The notes: generated by a model from the letters alone, not told the origin. A DNA stretch of 64,000 nt from Tribonema minus (GCA_017506865.1 JAFCMP010000552.1:529265-593264), one strand, 5' to 3'. Positions 10,286 through 23,357 are shown, counted from the first letter of the stretch. Translations and numbers: made by a program.

Positions 10286-12859
10286 GGGGAAGGGGCAGCT
10301 GAGCACTGATGCTTGACATCGAGGAATGTCTTACTTGACCATGGCGGAGTCGCGCGCTCCTCCGCTGTGCGAAGCGGTGCTGCGCGCAGCCAGGATGCAC
10401 AGCGCTCAGCGACGCTTTGCTGAGCTGCGGGCGCAGGGTCGCTCTGCCCGCCTGTCCCCACCAGACGTGAACAGCACCGGATCCACGGGCTGAGTCCGGG
10501 TGCCTGTACGTCTCGCGCAGATGGGGCGGTAGCATGGCGCATTCGTTGACAGTGCACTCAGCACCCACTGGAATCTCTACCTTCGCGCAAGGTGTGCTAC
10601 CGTGGCACTTGGGGTATTTTGGAGCGGAAGCAGGGTGGTTCCATGGGGTGGCGCCGGGGGGCGTCCTGCACCTCCTTCCGCTGCCGCACTGCCCAAGTTA
10701 CTCTGCTGCCGTGCCTGGCGCTCGGAGTGGATGCCGAACCCCCCATTAGGGTTAGGGGCCCTAACTTAGGGCTACATTTAGGGTTAGCGCTGCACCGGGC
10801 ACGCATCGCCAATAAGCGCGAATGCATATGTGCGGTACACTTCAAAATGAGCCTGTAATCTCAAGCAATGCGTAAGCGTTCAGCAGGTGCTCAGCACTCA
10901 CAAAGAGGCGGATTTGCCCAGCAGCAGCGCTCAAGCAGCGTGCGGGGGGTGCGGGCTTTGCATCAGAGTTGTTGCATCTGTTGTTGTTTCGGTTTGTTCA
11001 AGGCGGGAATCATTATTTGCTTCCGGACGCAATCCACAGAGCCTAATTCCAAGCACGTGACTATGATGGGCACCATGTCATCATGATGTCATCATGATGT
11101 GACTCATACATTTGACACTGTTCCGCTGCTGGCTGCAGGCACCTTGAGCCATAGTGCAATGTTGTGTCCGCCAAACCGAGGTGGGCGATCTCACCCAATG
11201 CTTCACGCAAGCGGAGCGATGAAGTTTGGCAGCTCAGATTGGCTGACACTGTGCTATGTTGTACGTTTGGCTATGACCAACAGTTCTCTTGCTTCCATCC
11301 GCTGTGCAACTTCAAGTTCATCGCCATGACGCATCACAATGTTGCATGCTGAACAGTAGGCGACGATGCATCACAGCAGTGCCAGGCACACTCTGACTCC
11401 TGCATGAGATTCATTGCATGATGCATTCCAGTTCAACAATACACAGCAGGGATAATGCGGATGCCCTTTGGTTCAATGCACCATGACACGGTATTATTTG
11501 TGCGCGCTTGCAGCCGTTCAGTGCAACGCTGGTTCCCTTCGACAGAATTGCGCACTTACAACTCTGGCATCAGTTTGAATGGCATTATCTCAGGGCAGCA
11601 ACTGGCCTGCATCAGATCTGTGTTTCCCTCAAACTGGCTGCACATTGGCTGCACCAGCATCTGAGGCGTGCCATCATGTGACTCCACGTGTGCGCAAACG
11701 TGCTTGCGCCGCACTGATGGCAGAGGCAAACGGTATTCTTGCGCAGATGCCTCTGACACAGCACCCCTGCCCTTGACTGCGGGGCTGAACATTTTCAAGT
11801 TGAACATTAGGGTCACGGTGGCTGTACCGAACATGTGTGTGGGGGGGGCGTGCAGCAAACCAAGAAGAGCGGTATTTCCGGATACGAAAGTTGTGGGCCT
11901 GCCTGCATGTGCCGAATGCTGCGACGCCTGACCGTGTCTGCCCATGTCGGAGAGGGGGTGGCGGCGTGCACATTGTGGCAACGCTCAGTGCCTATGCTGT
12001 AGCAGTGCTCAACTGCTGTAGCAGTGCTCAACTGCTGAACTTCGTGTAAGCGTCACTCGGTGGAGTCCTCGTCCGTCCCTGCGCACAGATGAGCACACAT
12101 GGGGGCGCAGACCGTCAGCAGGTGGAGACACGCGGCAATGCATGCGCGCACAGTGACACTGGCACGCGCCGCTTCTAAAAGCAGCACCTGAGACACGCGG
12201 CAATGCATGCGCGCACCGTGACACTGGCACGCGCCGCTTCTAAAAAGCAGCACCTGAATGCCTGACGCCGTGTACGCCATTGGCGCTGAACTGAATTCTG
12301 CGGTTTTCAGGCGTGCCGCATGAAGTCAGGGCAATGGTAGCTAGCGCATGGACACAAGGACTCCACTGGACAGCGGCGGCCAGTGCACAGACAGCAGCAC
12401 CCGGACTGAGCCAGCGCGCATTCATGCAGCACACCTACAGCATGTACCGGGACGGGGCACCACGAGACCACGGCATCGGCGTTGTGAAGAGCTACGCGGC
12501 AGCAGTGGCAGCCTGCTTGCAGTGCATCCGCAAAAAGCGGTGATGTTCAGCACAAAGCACTGCAGCTGCGCTCCCCGGCACTCGCTGAGCAATGCTTGGT
12601 GGCGCCCACTGAGAATCATTGACGGCACCTGCTGTGCCGCTGCTTTTTGTTCAAGCTGAGCAATGCCTCGCACGCGCCAAGAGCTGCTCGCCTGCGCTCT
12701 GTGTACACAGCTCAAACTCGTTGAAACTGGAAAGCGGAGGCCTAGCTGCACCACCTGGTGAAACTTATACGGCACCAACAGCGCGCAGATCCGCATGTTG
12801 ATTCATTGCATAGAGGAACTGAAAGTTGTGGGATACCTGGCAAGTGCGCCGCTTGAAGT
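10286..12859. other. Intergenic region between convergent genes
   Basis: About 2.6 kb between the ends of the IQ/PH gene (+) and the P450 (-). It holds a short GGGTTAGGG run near 10747, a direct repeat of TCATCATGATG near 11080-11100 and a 65-base tandem repeat at 12125. No ORF on either strand looks conserved. Confidence 0.5.
12125..12257. repeat. Two-copy tandem repeat, 65-base period
   Basis: The segment starting GAGACACGCGGCAATGCATG at 12125 is repeated at 12190 with one or two differences and a one-base change in the A-run before GCAGCACCTGA. It lies just beyond the P450 3' end. No coding sense is seen. Confidence 0.9.
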
Positions 12860-15800
12860 TTACACCGAGCAATGCTGCGCATCCGCTGAGCACTGCTCAC
12901 CTGCGCCATCGTTCGCGCCGCGCTCGGTGAACACGAGGCGCACCGGGGGCGGCCCGTAAGAGGAGCCTGCAGTGGGCACCGGCTCGTCCTGCCACTCGGC
13001 GAGCGAAATGGAGAAGCGCTGCAGCAGCGTCGCCACCGCCACCTGCGCGTGTCGATGTAAAAATGATAGGGTTTAAGTTCCTGAGTGGAAGAACAAGCTA
13101 AGATTTGCTTTCTGCCTGAACCAAAGTGTTTTTTTGTCTGCTGTACTTGGGAAGCAGTCGTGACATCGCCAAGCAGTGTGATTAGGCGACGGAGAGGTAC
13201 ATGGGCGAGAGCCTGATGTTGGGCCGGCTGTTGATGAGCAGCAGCGCGTGCCGTTGCGACATCTCTGGGTGCAAGTCATTACGCGCATAATTTCGTCAAG
13301 GGCTTCCAGCGATTGCCGTGAGAGAAGTGCAAATGGGGGATCGACCCCAACCCGCACATTCCACTTTCGCTCCACACTTCACAGCGCGGCACACGCCTTC
13401 AGCTGCGGCTCCGCCACCGCCCGCGAGGTCAACCACTACAAAGGCAGTATACACCCCACATACCCTAACCTGCTTATCGCACTTCCACACTCTGCGGCTC
13501 GACACTTGCCTTCAGCTGCAGCTCCGCCAGCACCTGCCACGCGCACGCAGCCGCGCCGTGGCCGAAGGGCATGGACGCGTCGCCGCGGTGCCGCTGCCGC
13601 CGCTGCCGCGCGCGCCGCGGCGGCTGCTCGGCAGCGGCGAGCCAGCGCTCAGGCAGGAACTCCGCCGCCTTGGTGAAGTTCTCTTCGCTCCTGCGCATAG
13701 GACAGGGGGGCACGACGGGGGGCGTGGCAGCGAGCGGCAGTCAGTAGAGTGCTCGGCAGTGCGGCAGCAGCGTGGGATGCGCGTCAGCGCTCGGGGCAGG
13801 GCGCCGCTGCGAGTTTTGACAGCGGCACTAGGTGCAGGGTGTAGCAGCGAGCAGCGCGATACCTACGGTAGAGTCGGTTAGAGCACAGCGTGGCGCAGAG
13901 CACTGCCGCCCTGTTGAGGTTTTCAGTGCTCCGGTAACTACACAGGTAATTAATCACGCAGCATGACGTCGCAACAGTCAACAGCAGTGCTCGGAATCCG
14001 TCAGAGCCGCCAAACTTCTCATGTGATGCGGTTCACCGCTTTGCAATGAGCAGATGAATCGCACAGGAAGGCCCCGGAAGCTGCTGCCTTCCACAGCCGC
14101 ACCGCATGCATCGCTTCCTTCTTGAACCTCTCTGTTGCATCATGCAGCTGGCAATCAATGCAGAAATCCCCTTCAAAACCCATGCCGCCAGTCCGCCCGA
14201 ACGCATTATGCACTCACGCGCGCCCGTCCCGTCTCAGCAGCACTCAGCAGCAGCAGCGCTCACCTTGCCGCCGCCCCCGTGAGCAGCACGACGTCGGTGC
14301 CGCGCGGAGCGCTGACATGGCCCACCGCGGCATCAGCGGTAGCAGCGCTCAGTGCGATGGCGCCGCCGCCGGGCGCGTGCAGCCGGAGCGACTCCTGCAC
14401 GACGGCGCTAAGGTAGGGCACGCCGCCGCTGACCTGAACAGCGCAACGGGCGGTGACGTATGAATTTGCGCAAAGTGGATGGTGCTGTTGCTGCTGCAAA
14501 TGCACGGTTAAAGCGGTTTCTTGTAATGGTTTCATGGATGCTGGTTTACTGAATACGGAGCCTGAGCGACTCCTGCACGGCGGCGTCCGGGTAGGGCACG
14601 CCGCCGCTGACCTGCACAGCGAAATGGGGGGTGACGTATGCGCGAGTGAGCGGCGCTGCTGCTGCAACTGCATGGCAAACCGGTTTCTTGTAGTGGCTTT
14701 ATGAATGCTGGTTTACTGAATGCAGAGCGTGAGCAACTCCTGCACAAAGGCGTCCAGGTAGGGCACACCGCCGCTGGCCTGGACAGCACAACGGGGGCAA
14801 CGCTTTTGTTGAACGGCGTAAGCAGGCGGCGCTGCTGCTGGCAACTCCCCTGCAAGTTTCATGAACGCTGGTCGACTGAATGCAAAGCCTGAGCGTCTCG
14901 CAGGGCGCGTTCTGGACAGCGCATGCTGATTCGCGCGTGGGCGGCGCTGCTGGTGGTGAATGCGCGGCAAGGCGGTTGCTTCAGCGTTGTGGTTCGTGAA
15001 TACTGGGTAACTGGATGTGGAGACCTTGAGTGACTCCTGCATGTTGGTGTTCGGGGCCGGCGCGCCGCGTGCATACATATGCGCAGGTGAGCGGTTCTGC
15101 TGTCTGTGATGGCAATGCAGTCTCTTGCCCTCAGCATAGGTGAATTTGCAATGCCATCTTTGCGCATTGCACAATCCCCCCCCCCCCCCCGGCCCAAGGT
15201 CATGGTTTCCTACATGCTTCGGTGCCGTATGGCCCAGCATGGGTGCTGCGCGCTCTACGCCTCTACTTTTAATATCACATGTAAGCATATTAGCCCAGCT
15301 ACACACAAAGGCACTGAGCAGTTGACGCGCAGGGGCTGAAGGAGAGCCATACACAGCCAGATCGGCCCTGGATTTCAGGTACTCCAACACCCTAACCGTG
15401 CACACAAATCCCACCTATCCACTGTGACTCTCCGTTGATCACAACTTCTAGTAAGCGTTCAAGTCAGCGCACAGGTAATCCGCAAGATGGCGTGCCCACT
15501 CGCCTGCTGCCAGAGCAGTGCGTCCGGTCCCGGCGGCGCGCTCGCGCCACCGCCGCCGCTGCTGCCGCTGCCGCTGTGCTCCGTCGTGACGCGCACGCCC
15601 CCCGCGCCGCCGCCCCCCCCGCCCCCCGTGCCCTCCGCGCTAATTACTGCCGTTGCGCGCACGGTGACGGCGTCGTGCACGATGGAGTCGCTCACGAGCG
15701 TGCGCGGCGGCGGCGGCGCGGCTTGTGCTGAGCGGTGAGCTGGCGGCAGCGACAGCAGCGCCGCAGCGCGTTCTCCGCTACAGCTGCTGTTGCCGCCGCC

Positions 15801-18800
15801 GCTGCCGGCAGTGGTGCCGCTCCGTGTAAGGCCTCTGTTGGTGGCGGCAAGGCTGGCGGTGCTGCTGCTGCCGTCGACGCCGACGCGGCTGGTGCCGCCG
15901 TTGCCGCTGCCAGAAACTTTGGTTGGGCCAGCATTGCCTGAAGTCAATTGAGCATCGTCACCGCTGATGCCGCGTGCGCCGTCACTGCTGCTAGCGCCAT
16001 TGCTGCCCTTGGTTTTTGCTCTCGGTGTAGCCTGAGCAGCAGCGTTGTTTGCGCCGCTGCTCTCAGCATTGCCTTGAGCATGGCCAGCTTGCGTGTCACG
16101 CGCAGCGGCAGCATCAGCGGCGTCAGCGGCGGCGGCGGCGGCAGCAGCGGGCACCTCACGCCGCTTCCTAGCGCTGTGCACCGTGTGAGACGGCGCCAGC
16201 TGCAAAGCGCCGCCAGTGCTTCTGCTGTTGCTGCTGCCGCTGCTGCCCCTGCTCGCATTCTCGGCAGTTGGCGCCGCAGCCGCGGTATCATGCGTGCCAG
16301 GCCTGCCACGTGCTTCCGGACTGTCAGGCTCAGGTTCGATCAACACCGGGGCGGACCCCCCCTCTCTGGCCGACTCCGCCCCCCACTTGCCCTGGTCTCG
16401 GGCAGTTTCCCTCTCGTGCTCGAGCAGGGGGTAGGGGGGGGTCTGGGGGACAGAAGGGGAGGGGGCAAGCGCTGCCTCAAGGGGGGGCTGGCACGTCTCT
16501 TGTGAAGTTGAGCGGCCGTACTCGTGGGTCACCACCAGGCTGGTCTGGATGCTGCAGTTGAGCGATGACATCGAACATCATCAGAAAGAGAGTAGGGCGG
16601 AGGTCAGCACTCGGAGGAAAAGGAAAGGGATTGGCGGGCAAAGCACGGCAGCGAAAGCAGTCGTCAGATTGAAAGCACGCGGCGCGCACGCACTGCGAAG
16701 TGAGTGTGCATGCGTGAGCAACGCTGCCAAGTCCTCATGAGGTAGTGTGCAGAATTGCCCTGAAAAGCGAGGCATGCTGGTTGGCGCATGCACATGCGGC
16801 CGCGAGTCGAGGTGGCTGAAGTGCACCGAGTTGCACTTGAACACTGTGTCGACTGGACACCGGCAGTGCACGCGCAGTTGCCGCTGCGGCAGCGGCTGAC
16901 TGTCTTTGGCGATATGACCACCTCAGAAGTACATAGCATTACGGTCAGGCTCCGTGCTAAGGCAAGAGACAGAAAGTGGGTCAGGGGCGGGGCCAGGTCT
17001 TCAACTCTCTCACCATGCCAGGCTCCGTCACCAGTGCTGATGTACACGCAACGGCTACCGCACACTCTCTAACCCCAATCCCAAAATAAGCCTGACCTAA
17101 CCCTACTCTAAACTTAACCCTAACCCTATCCCGCTCCAGCAGCGACACCCGCAAGACGTACAAGAGACGCACCTGAACCTGATGTCGCCGTGGTTGCTCG
17201 ATGCCAGTACGTGCCGCGCCGCCTCCGCCGCCGCCGCAGACGCCGCCGTCGCCAGCACCGCCGCGTCCGGCGCCTCCCTGGGTCCCCCCTCGCTGCCGCC
17301 GCCGCCGCGGCGGCTGCTGCGCTGCGCCGCTCGCCCCGCAGCAGCGGCAGCAGCAGTGGCGGCGGCGGCAGAAGGCTGCATCTGCTGAGCATCCGGCGCT
17401 TCCCCGCCGCCGCGGCTGCGCGCCGCCGCCGCCGCTGCTGTCGCGCGCGGCCGAACTTCAAGCGGCGGCGTAACTGCCGACGGCACAACTGCCGCGGCGC
17501 GGGGGTCGCGCAGCGCGCCCGCGAGCCGCTGCTGCGCCTCCGGGTGCGCCGCCAGGTCGTACAGGACCCACGCGAGCGCGCCGCCGGCTGCGGCGGCAGT
17601 TCCGGATGGCGAAACGTTGTTTTGGCAGGTGATGGCATGGACGCACTATGTGGAGATATATCGGTCAGATGTGGTGGTATTCGGGGCAGAATGCGGTCCG
17701 AGCGGCGCTGTGACAGCTGTTTAAGCACACGAGGCGATTGCAGCATACCGTATGCTGCATTTGTGAAGCATGCTATAGCTTCAGGGAGACGCGGCTACCA
17801 ATGGCCTACCATCACTGGCAGATACATGACTACGAATAGCTGCCTGGCTCTGTGGTTTTCTTGCGAGTGCCCCCTTGTAACTTGCACTAACGGTCACACA
17901 TAGGCCTCATGTCAGAGTGCGCCAGAGTGAAGTTGAAGTTTGACTGCCGCGAGTGCCGGAATGAAGTTTGTCGCCACTTTCAGTACCTTACCGTGTAGTG
18001 TTCAAATTCTGGCGTGCGCATGACAACTGTACCGAAGGGAACGCGCAGCGATCGACTACTGAGGCTCTGCTGAACATGCCAACACCAGCCAGCAAGCAAG
18101 CAACGTGCGCGTGCGCTGGGGAAGATGGCGCATATTTTTTCAAGTTGTGAGCGGGAGTGTCACCTGTCCACCAGCCAAGCGCCAGCACGGCCATCAGCGC
18201 ATCCGTGAGCTGAGTCGCAGCAGCGCTCAGGTCATCCTCCGTCTGCAGCAGACGCAACGAAGGGGAGCACTGTCCGTTTAGTGGGCGCTCCTGGCGCCAT
18301 GAAAAAAAAAAAAGCGGTCATGTGATTGCTCCTGCGCCAAGCGTGAGGGCTAGTACTGCAGCGCGCCGCTCATGAAACAGCGCAGGTGGCAAACCGATCG
18401 GTGATCGCTGTTCAGCGTTCCGTGGATGGCGCGGGGCTGCCCCAACGAGACTCAGCCTGCGAATCGGGGAACGTGATGAACGCACCGCACCCGAGGGACA
18501 GAGTTCATGCTACCTCGCTGTTCATGCTGCAGCGCGGCACTGGCAAGTTGCCAGAATCATGGTTCAGGTTTGTGATTGGCCAACGCGCTGCCGTCGCAGT
18601 GCGGCACAGGCGCCGCAGCTGCTCATTGAAGCACTCTTACTGGTGGCAGCAGCCAGGTGCCATGTAACGACTTTGCTGCCGCCGCCACCGCTGCTCCGCC
18701 GCCGCTGCTACTGCTACTGCTGCTGCTGCAGCGGCTGCGCTGCCGCCACCTGCAGCTGCTGCGCTGCCGCCACTGCCGCTGCTACTGCTGCTGGTGCTAC

Positions 18801-19079
18801 AGCGTCGGCAGCAGCTGCTACTACTGCTGGTGGTGTAGCTGCTGCTGCCGTCTCGCACTCGAGGTGCTGCCTACGCAGCACTTGCTGTCTGAACCTCTGC
18901 GTGCTGCCGCACCGCAACCCCACTTCAACCACAGCATCATGTAGCCGCAACACCAGCAGGCCGCAGGAGACAACGCATCTCCTGCCACTCATCACCTTCA
19001 CTGCGCGACAGAGGCGCCGCTGCTGCTCCTCCAGCAGACACGAAGCGCTGTCACCTCGCGCGGCCAGCATGTGCTGAGC

Positions 19080-19110
<31 letters not shown>

Positions 19111-22100
19111 CTGCCGTCATCGCTGTGGCGCTCGTCGTCCGAGCCGGCTTCATCCTCGCTGTCGGCGCAGGGATGCTGGACGCTGCTTACAGCGTGATCG
19201 TAGCCACTGGCGTCATCAGACGCGTGCCTGCGGCAGTACGCGCAGGGGCAATGTACTGTGGGGTTGATGCTTCTATGACATACATACTTGGGGGGAAAAA
19301 TGAAAACCATGTTGCCTGACTTCTCCAGCTGCGGGGACCAGACGGTGTCCTGCGTGAAGTGATGGATGAGGGCTGCGCAGCAGAAGAAGATGAAAAAAGT
19401 AGATACGCTTCGCGTCGCTCTGACTCTGCCCACCACAGCCAGTGCAAACCGTTGCTGCTCACTGCAAAATGCAGGCCTGACACAGATTGCGACAGATTGC
19501 GATACTATTTGACCAACGCGACTCCACACCCTGCGTGCGGGCATAGTCAAAGGTGGGGGACCGCCCTAACGGCGCATACATCATGCGTGCATCGCCTCAC
19601 AAGCCCCCTATGACTTGGCGTATGACTCCTGTATCACATGACACCTGCCTGTTGCTCACAAACCTGTCCTCCTCTAATCTCTGGCCCTCACATATACATA
19701 TACATACACATACATTCAGAAGTACATAGGCAGTTGCAAGTACGCAACAGCTGCCATGCTTCAGAACGGTACGTGCTACATGCAAGTACATGCTGTGGCA
19801 CGCATGCAACAGCTGCCATAGTAAGTAAAAGTACGGAACGGCTGCCATGCCCAACAAACAATACGTACCATCCTCCGTTGAGCGCTGCCGCCGGCAGCAG
19901 CTCGTCCGCGGCAGCCAGCAGCGTGCGCGCCACAAACTCCCGGGCCTGCCGAGCCGTGTCACGCGCGCCGCCGCCGCCGCCGCCGCGCAGCCGCAGCAGC
20001 TGCCACCACCGGCGCCGCTGCTGCCGCTGCTGCCGCTGCTGCTGCTGCACTGTGCCAGGCTGGAGCAGCACGGCAAGGCTGGTGCTGAGGCGGTCGGCTA
20101 TGGATGGTTTCAGGCGCCAGCCGAATGCCGCCACGAGGGCGGTGGCGAGGCCGTAGGTGCCGGCGTCGTGGGTTACGGAGATTGCGTCTGCAAGAGAGGG
20201 GTGATGTAGGGGGGACAGCCGCGCAGCGTGGGGTAGGTGGTGTGTGTTGGTATGTATGTAGAGATACATAAACATGCTCAGAGGTGCGCTATCAACCGCC
20301 TAGGCTTTTCGCGCCCTCGGTGAGAAATAAAGACAAAAAGTACCTGAAGCACTGACGACGCTCTCGCAGCGATGGAACTTCCCTCCGCCACGTGAAAGAT
20401 GCCGCACAAGACGCAATGACAAGGCGCTAACATTGAATCAAATGGAATATTGACACATTGATGAGCGGTAGCAGAGGTTAGTCTAGGCTTGTGGTGCGCT
20501 GGCACCCGGCGAGGTACGAGGTTGCAGAGCACTGTGACACCTGGAGCGTCACCTGCGCCATGCGCCTACTGCAAGATTGCAACTCCTAAGACAAAGACCT
20601 ACCTTCACTCTGGACACAAGGCGAACACGCGGTGAATGCATGAACAAGTGGGGCAGTACTACGATGTGTATTGTGCGCACTGTATGGTTGTCACCTAAGG
20701 AGTCACTAGGGAGGCATGGGGTTGCAGGGAGCGCTGTGTCACCTGGAGCGTCGCCCGTCCACTCACTCACTTCAAGATCAACATGCTGTGCAGACCTCCC
20801 GTAGTACAGTACGGGTATGGACTGACCCTGACCCTGACAGCAAGCTATCTTGGGTTTGTGCACCGCGTGCTTGTCACCTGGCGAGACATGGCGTTGCGAA
20901 GAGCGCTGCAGCACCTTACGTTTGTGCCTGCATGCTTGTCTCTGTGCAAAAGTAGGCTGCGGAGCGCTGACTCACCTGGAGTGTCACCTGTGGCGTGCGC
21001 CGCCTGCAACACGCACTTGTTGGCGAACGCCGCGGCGGCGTGGTGCAGCGCTGGCAGCACAGCCTTCAGTCTTGACGCCCTGGAAGGAGACGCGCACACA
21101 AACGGTGGAGAGAGACGCACGTTCATATCGTGAGTTTCCGTGAGATGACATGAAACGACTCAGCACGTGTGAAGGTTGCGCGTCCTACCGTGAGTCTTTG
21201 TGAGATGACACGAAGGGATTCAGCATTCGACGTGCCCTGTCGTGAGTCCATGCGTGATGACATGAAGCGGCTGGGCTCTCATGATGGAGTCATACAGGTT
21301 GCGCGTCTTATTGTGAGTCTCTGTGAGATGGCACGCGCAGTGGCTTGGCGCTCATCAGTGCTCAGGCGTCATAGGTAGGCAAGCACTGACGTATCTGGCA
21401 TGCACTCGCGGACAAGCATCGAAGTGTGGTTGTGGTGCGTGTGCCAAGGCCAAGCAGGAAGGGCGCACACAAAGATCGGGCAAGTGCTGAGATGTCCGCA
21501 GCGGCTTGCGCCTCAGCTGCTGGTGTGCTTTGGAGCTAACAGTGCCCATGACAGTGTGTGTGGTGCCTTGAGCACTTGCGCAAGGTGAGTGTGCGCTTGA
21601 GGACGCTTGCGTGCGCGCGCAGCACCTCCGCAAAGGGGAGTGTGGGCCTGGGGCGGCTTGCACTCACCCGCAGCCACCACCTACCACTCACCGAGTGCGT
21701 TCATGCTGGTGATGTAACGAGCACGCGATGCTCAGTGTCATTCAGGCAGCTGTACTCTAACGAAGTGTGTCATCGCGGTGCCAGCAGCAACATCATTGCT
21801 CACAATTGCAACATTCTGCACGAAGTTGCGCTTGCAATTGTTGGCGCATTCGTGCGTGGTCTGCCGGACCTTGGCACGCATGGGGAAGAGACGCTCCCAC
21901 CTTGGACGCATACCTCAATTCCTTCGTGTCCTGCATGCTCATGAGACTAATGTGCACTCACTGGCATTGCGGCTGTCCCAAATTGACTTGCTTGAAGTCG
22001 GCGCTGGTCACTGCTGAATGCTTGGGGCGCGTGCGTCCGAGGCAGTGCCGCAGCGCAGATGTAGGGCTTGACCCAAGCCCTATGTGGTCTGCGGGCACGA

Positions 22101-23173
22101 ATGCGCCGGGTTGCTCCAGCACTGCCTGCACCCGCAGAGCAGTTAATATGCAGCATCAAGCACTTGTATATGCGCACCGCTAAACCTGGTGGTACTGTGT
22201 GGCAGCCACGCATGGGGTATGCATGTATGTGAAGCATGGGGATACAGCGCTCAGCAAAAGGGGGGACACACAAGGCGGTTGTGCGTTGCGGGTCGGCATC
22301 ATCCGGCTTTTGTACTCGGTTCTGCTTGCTGTTTTGACAAGCACCAGCTTCTTTGCGCAGTAGCAGCCACTGAGCATGCGCTGTTTGGTGCGCCGTCACC
22401 CTGTGTGCGCACATCAGGTGTGCGCAGCGGCGCCCGCTTCAGCCGCTCAGCAGCTGGCTACCTTGAGCAGAGGTGAGACATATATGCAAAAAGTGCGTTG
22501 CTTATCCAGCGCGTCCGTGCAGGCGCATGCGACGAGCGCGCCGCTGAGTGTGGACTGAGCACACTTGATGGCCTGCACCACCTCCAAGTTGAAGTTGTGA
22601 CTGCGCATATCTGGTACCTTTATGGCCGCAACGTCGGTGATGACGATGGTGTTGCGCTGCAGCTTGACTCTGTACGGGCAGCTCAGGGTCTCCGCCCATG
22701 CCTCGAGTTGCGCTACAGTCTGCAAGCAGCGACAGGACGGCGCAGACGGTGGGTGATGGGCACGGCAGCACAGCATGCTTTTGCAGCAGACAAGGCGACA
22801 TGTGTGGTGCATGGGCGATGGCGAGCCTCTGCAATGCGATGTAGCGCCCGCGAGTGTGCGTTTGGCCGGATCACGCACGCTCGTGTACGAAGCTGAACAT
22901 TGTTCTAGCGAACTAGCAACAGCGAGCGCGTTAACTCACTTTCGTTCCTGCTGTACGGTACCGTCGGAGTCTGCGCGTAGCCCACCAGCCAGGTGACGGC
23001 AGGCTCGATAATGGTTTTAATGCAGTCTGCCGAGCCCCACGCAGCTTCCAAGTTGCCAGCAGCACAACCAGCACGAATCCAGCGAGACTCGCAAGCAGTA
23101 CCAGGTCCTCGGTAGCAAGTGCTTCGGCCGCCGCCGCCGCCGCATCGTGCGTGTCGCCCGCCACCACCGGCAT
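12860..23173 (-). CDS. Divergent cytochrome P450 with very large low-complexity insert
   Basis: Minus-strand exons I can support: 23173-22940, 22719-22618, 21079-20988, 20187-19869, 18242-18164, 17587-17173, 16551-15504, 14433-14264, 13690-13510, 13042-12860; one or more exons are missing between 22618 and 21079 and around 19550-18700. The start has a hydrophobic anchor (LVLLASLAGFVLVVLLATW) and LPSPGW, as in ER-bound P450s. Exon 2 has VITDVAAIK. J helix: ALAWVLYDLAAHPEAQQRL. K helix: ESLRLHAPG (ExxR). Then PRGTDVVLL, FLPERWL (PERF region), heme loop FGHGAAACAW and C-terminal LLQRFSISLAEW. Oddities: the I-helix acid-alcohol pair reads W-W, the heme loop lacks the usual Arg and the Gly after Cys, and roughly 450 residues of Ala/Gly/Ser sequence lie between the J and K helices. 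At least two introns use GC donors. P450 membership is firm; the activity is unknown. Confidence 0.8.
13388..13425 (-). repeat. Copy of the 3' edge of the P450 heme exon
   Basis: On the minus strand the end of the heme exon (GCTGCAGCTGAAG followed by a GC donor at 13509) recurs here as GCCGCAGCTGAAG followed by GCGTGT. The copied exon edge therefore keeps the unusual GC donor. Confidence 0.65.
14420..15065 (-). repeat. Tandem copies of the P450 K-helix exon 5' edge
   Basis: The start of exon 14433-14264, with its acceptor, is repeated upstream on the minus strand. The shared core (GACTCCTGCA on the plus strand) falls at about 14391 (true exon), 14570, 14738 and 15033, with a worn copy near 14898. 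Spacing is 135-180 bases. The linking sequence (GGTTTACTGAAT, GGCGCTGCTGCTG) is also repeated. Copies 2 and 3 still encode close variants of SGGVPYLSAVVQESLRL, then run into stops. Confidence 0.85.
17083..17127 (-). repeat. Interstitial CCCTAA-type run
   Basis: Degenerate CCCTAACCCTA units on the plus strand, so TTAGGG in the direction of the P450 transcript. They lie immediately after the donor of exon 17587-17173. Confidence 0.8.
20303..20340 (+). repeat. Short dispersed element GGCTTTTCGCGCCCTC
   Basis: The string GGCTTTTCGCGCCCTCGGTG followed by AGAAATAAAGACA resembles sequences at 49522-49558 and 49915-49950 and, more weakly, the ends of the fold-back element at 31166 and 31740. It may be the terminus of a mobile-element family. 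Confidence 0.5.
20515..20987 (-). repeat. Copies of the 3' edge and donor of P450 exon 21079-20988
   Basis: The true exon end (GCCACAG then GTGACACTCCAG) is echoed on the minus strand near 20760-20720 and 20565-20530, each with a CTCCAGGTG core and a following GCGCTC or GTGCTC stretch. The pattern matches the exon-edge duplications in the other genes. Confidence 0.6.
21125..21350. repeat. Minisatellite, about four copies
   Basis: The unit GTGAGTNTNTGTGAGATGAC (N marks variable bases) recurs at about 21131, 21190, 21243 and 21312, with GTTGCGCGTC shared by two spacers. It lies in a P450 intron. Confidence 0.75.
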
Positions 23174-23357
23174 CGCTAGAATCGCAGTGTGTGCAGCCAC
23201 CAGCAGCCTGCATGTCAATCTGGTCACGGGGGAACATCCATCACATCACATCAACGTTTGATGGTCGAAGAACATCAAAACGGTGACACTCCACAATTTT
23301 TTAACGGTTGCAGTTTGGTTTCAAGTGTTTGTGTTGAGGAAGGAGTGAGGAGGAGTG

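Noticed and set aside
15948..16505. Plus-strand 185-codon ORF opposite the P450 insert
   Set aside because: Low-complexity GC repeats keep several frames open; the minus frame joins its neighbours in phase and the plus one joins nothing.
21125..21350. CRISPR array (evenly spaced repeats)
   Set aside because: Repeats are imperfect, spacers are similar to each other, and the region is a eukaryotic intron.
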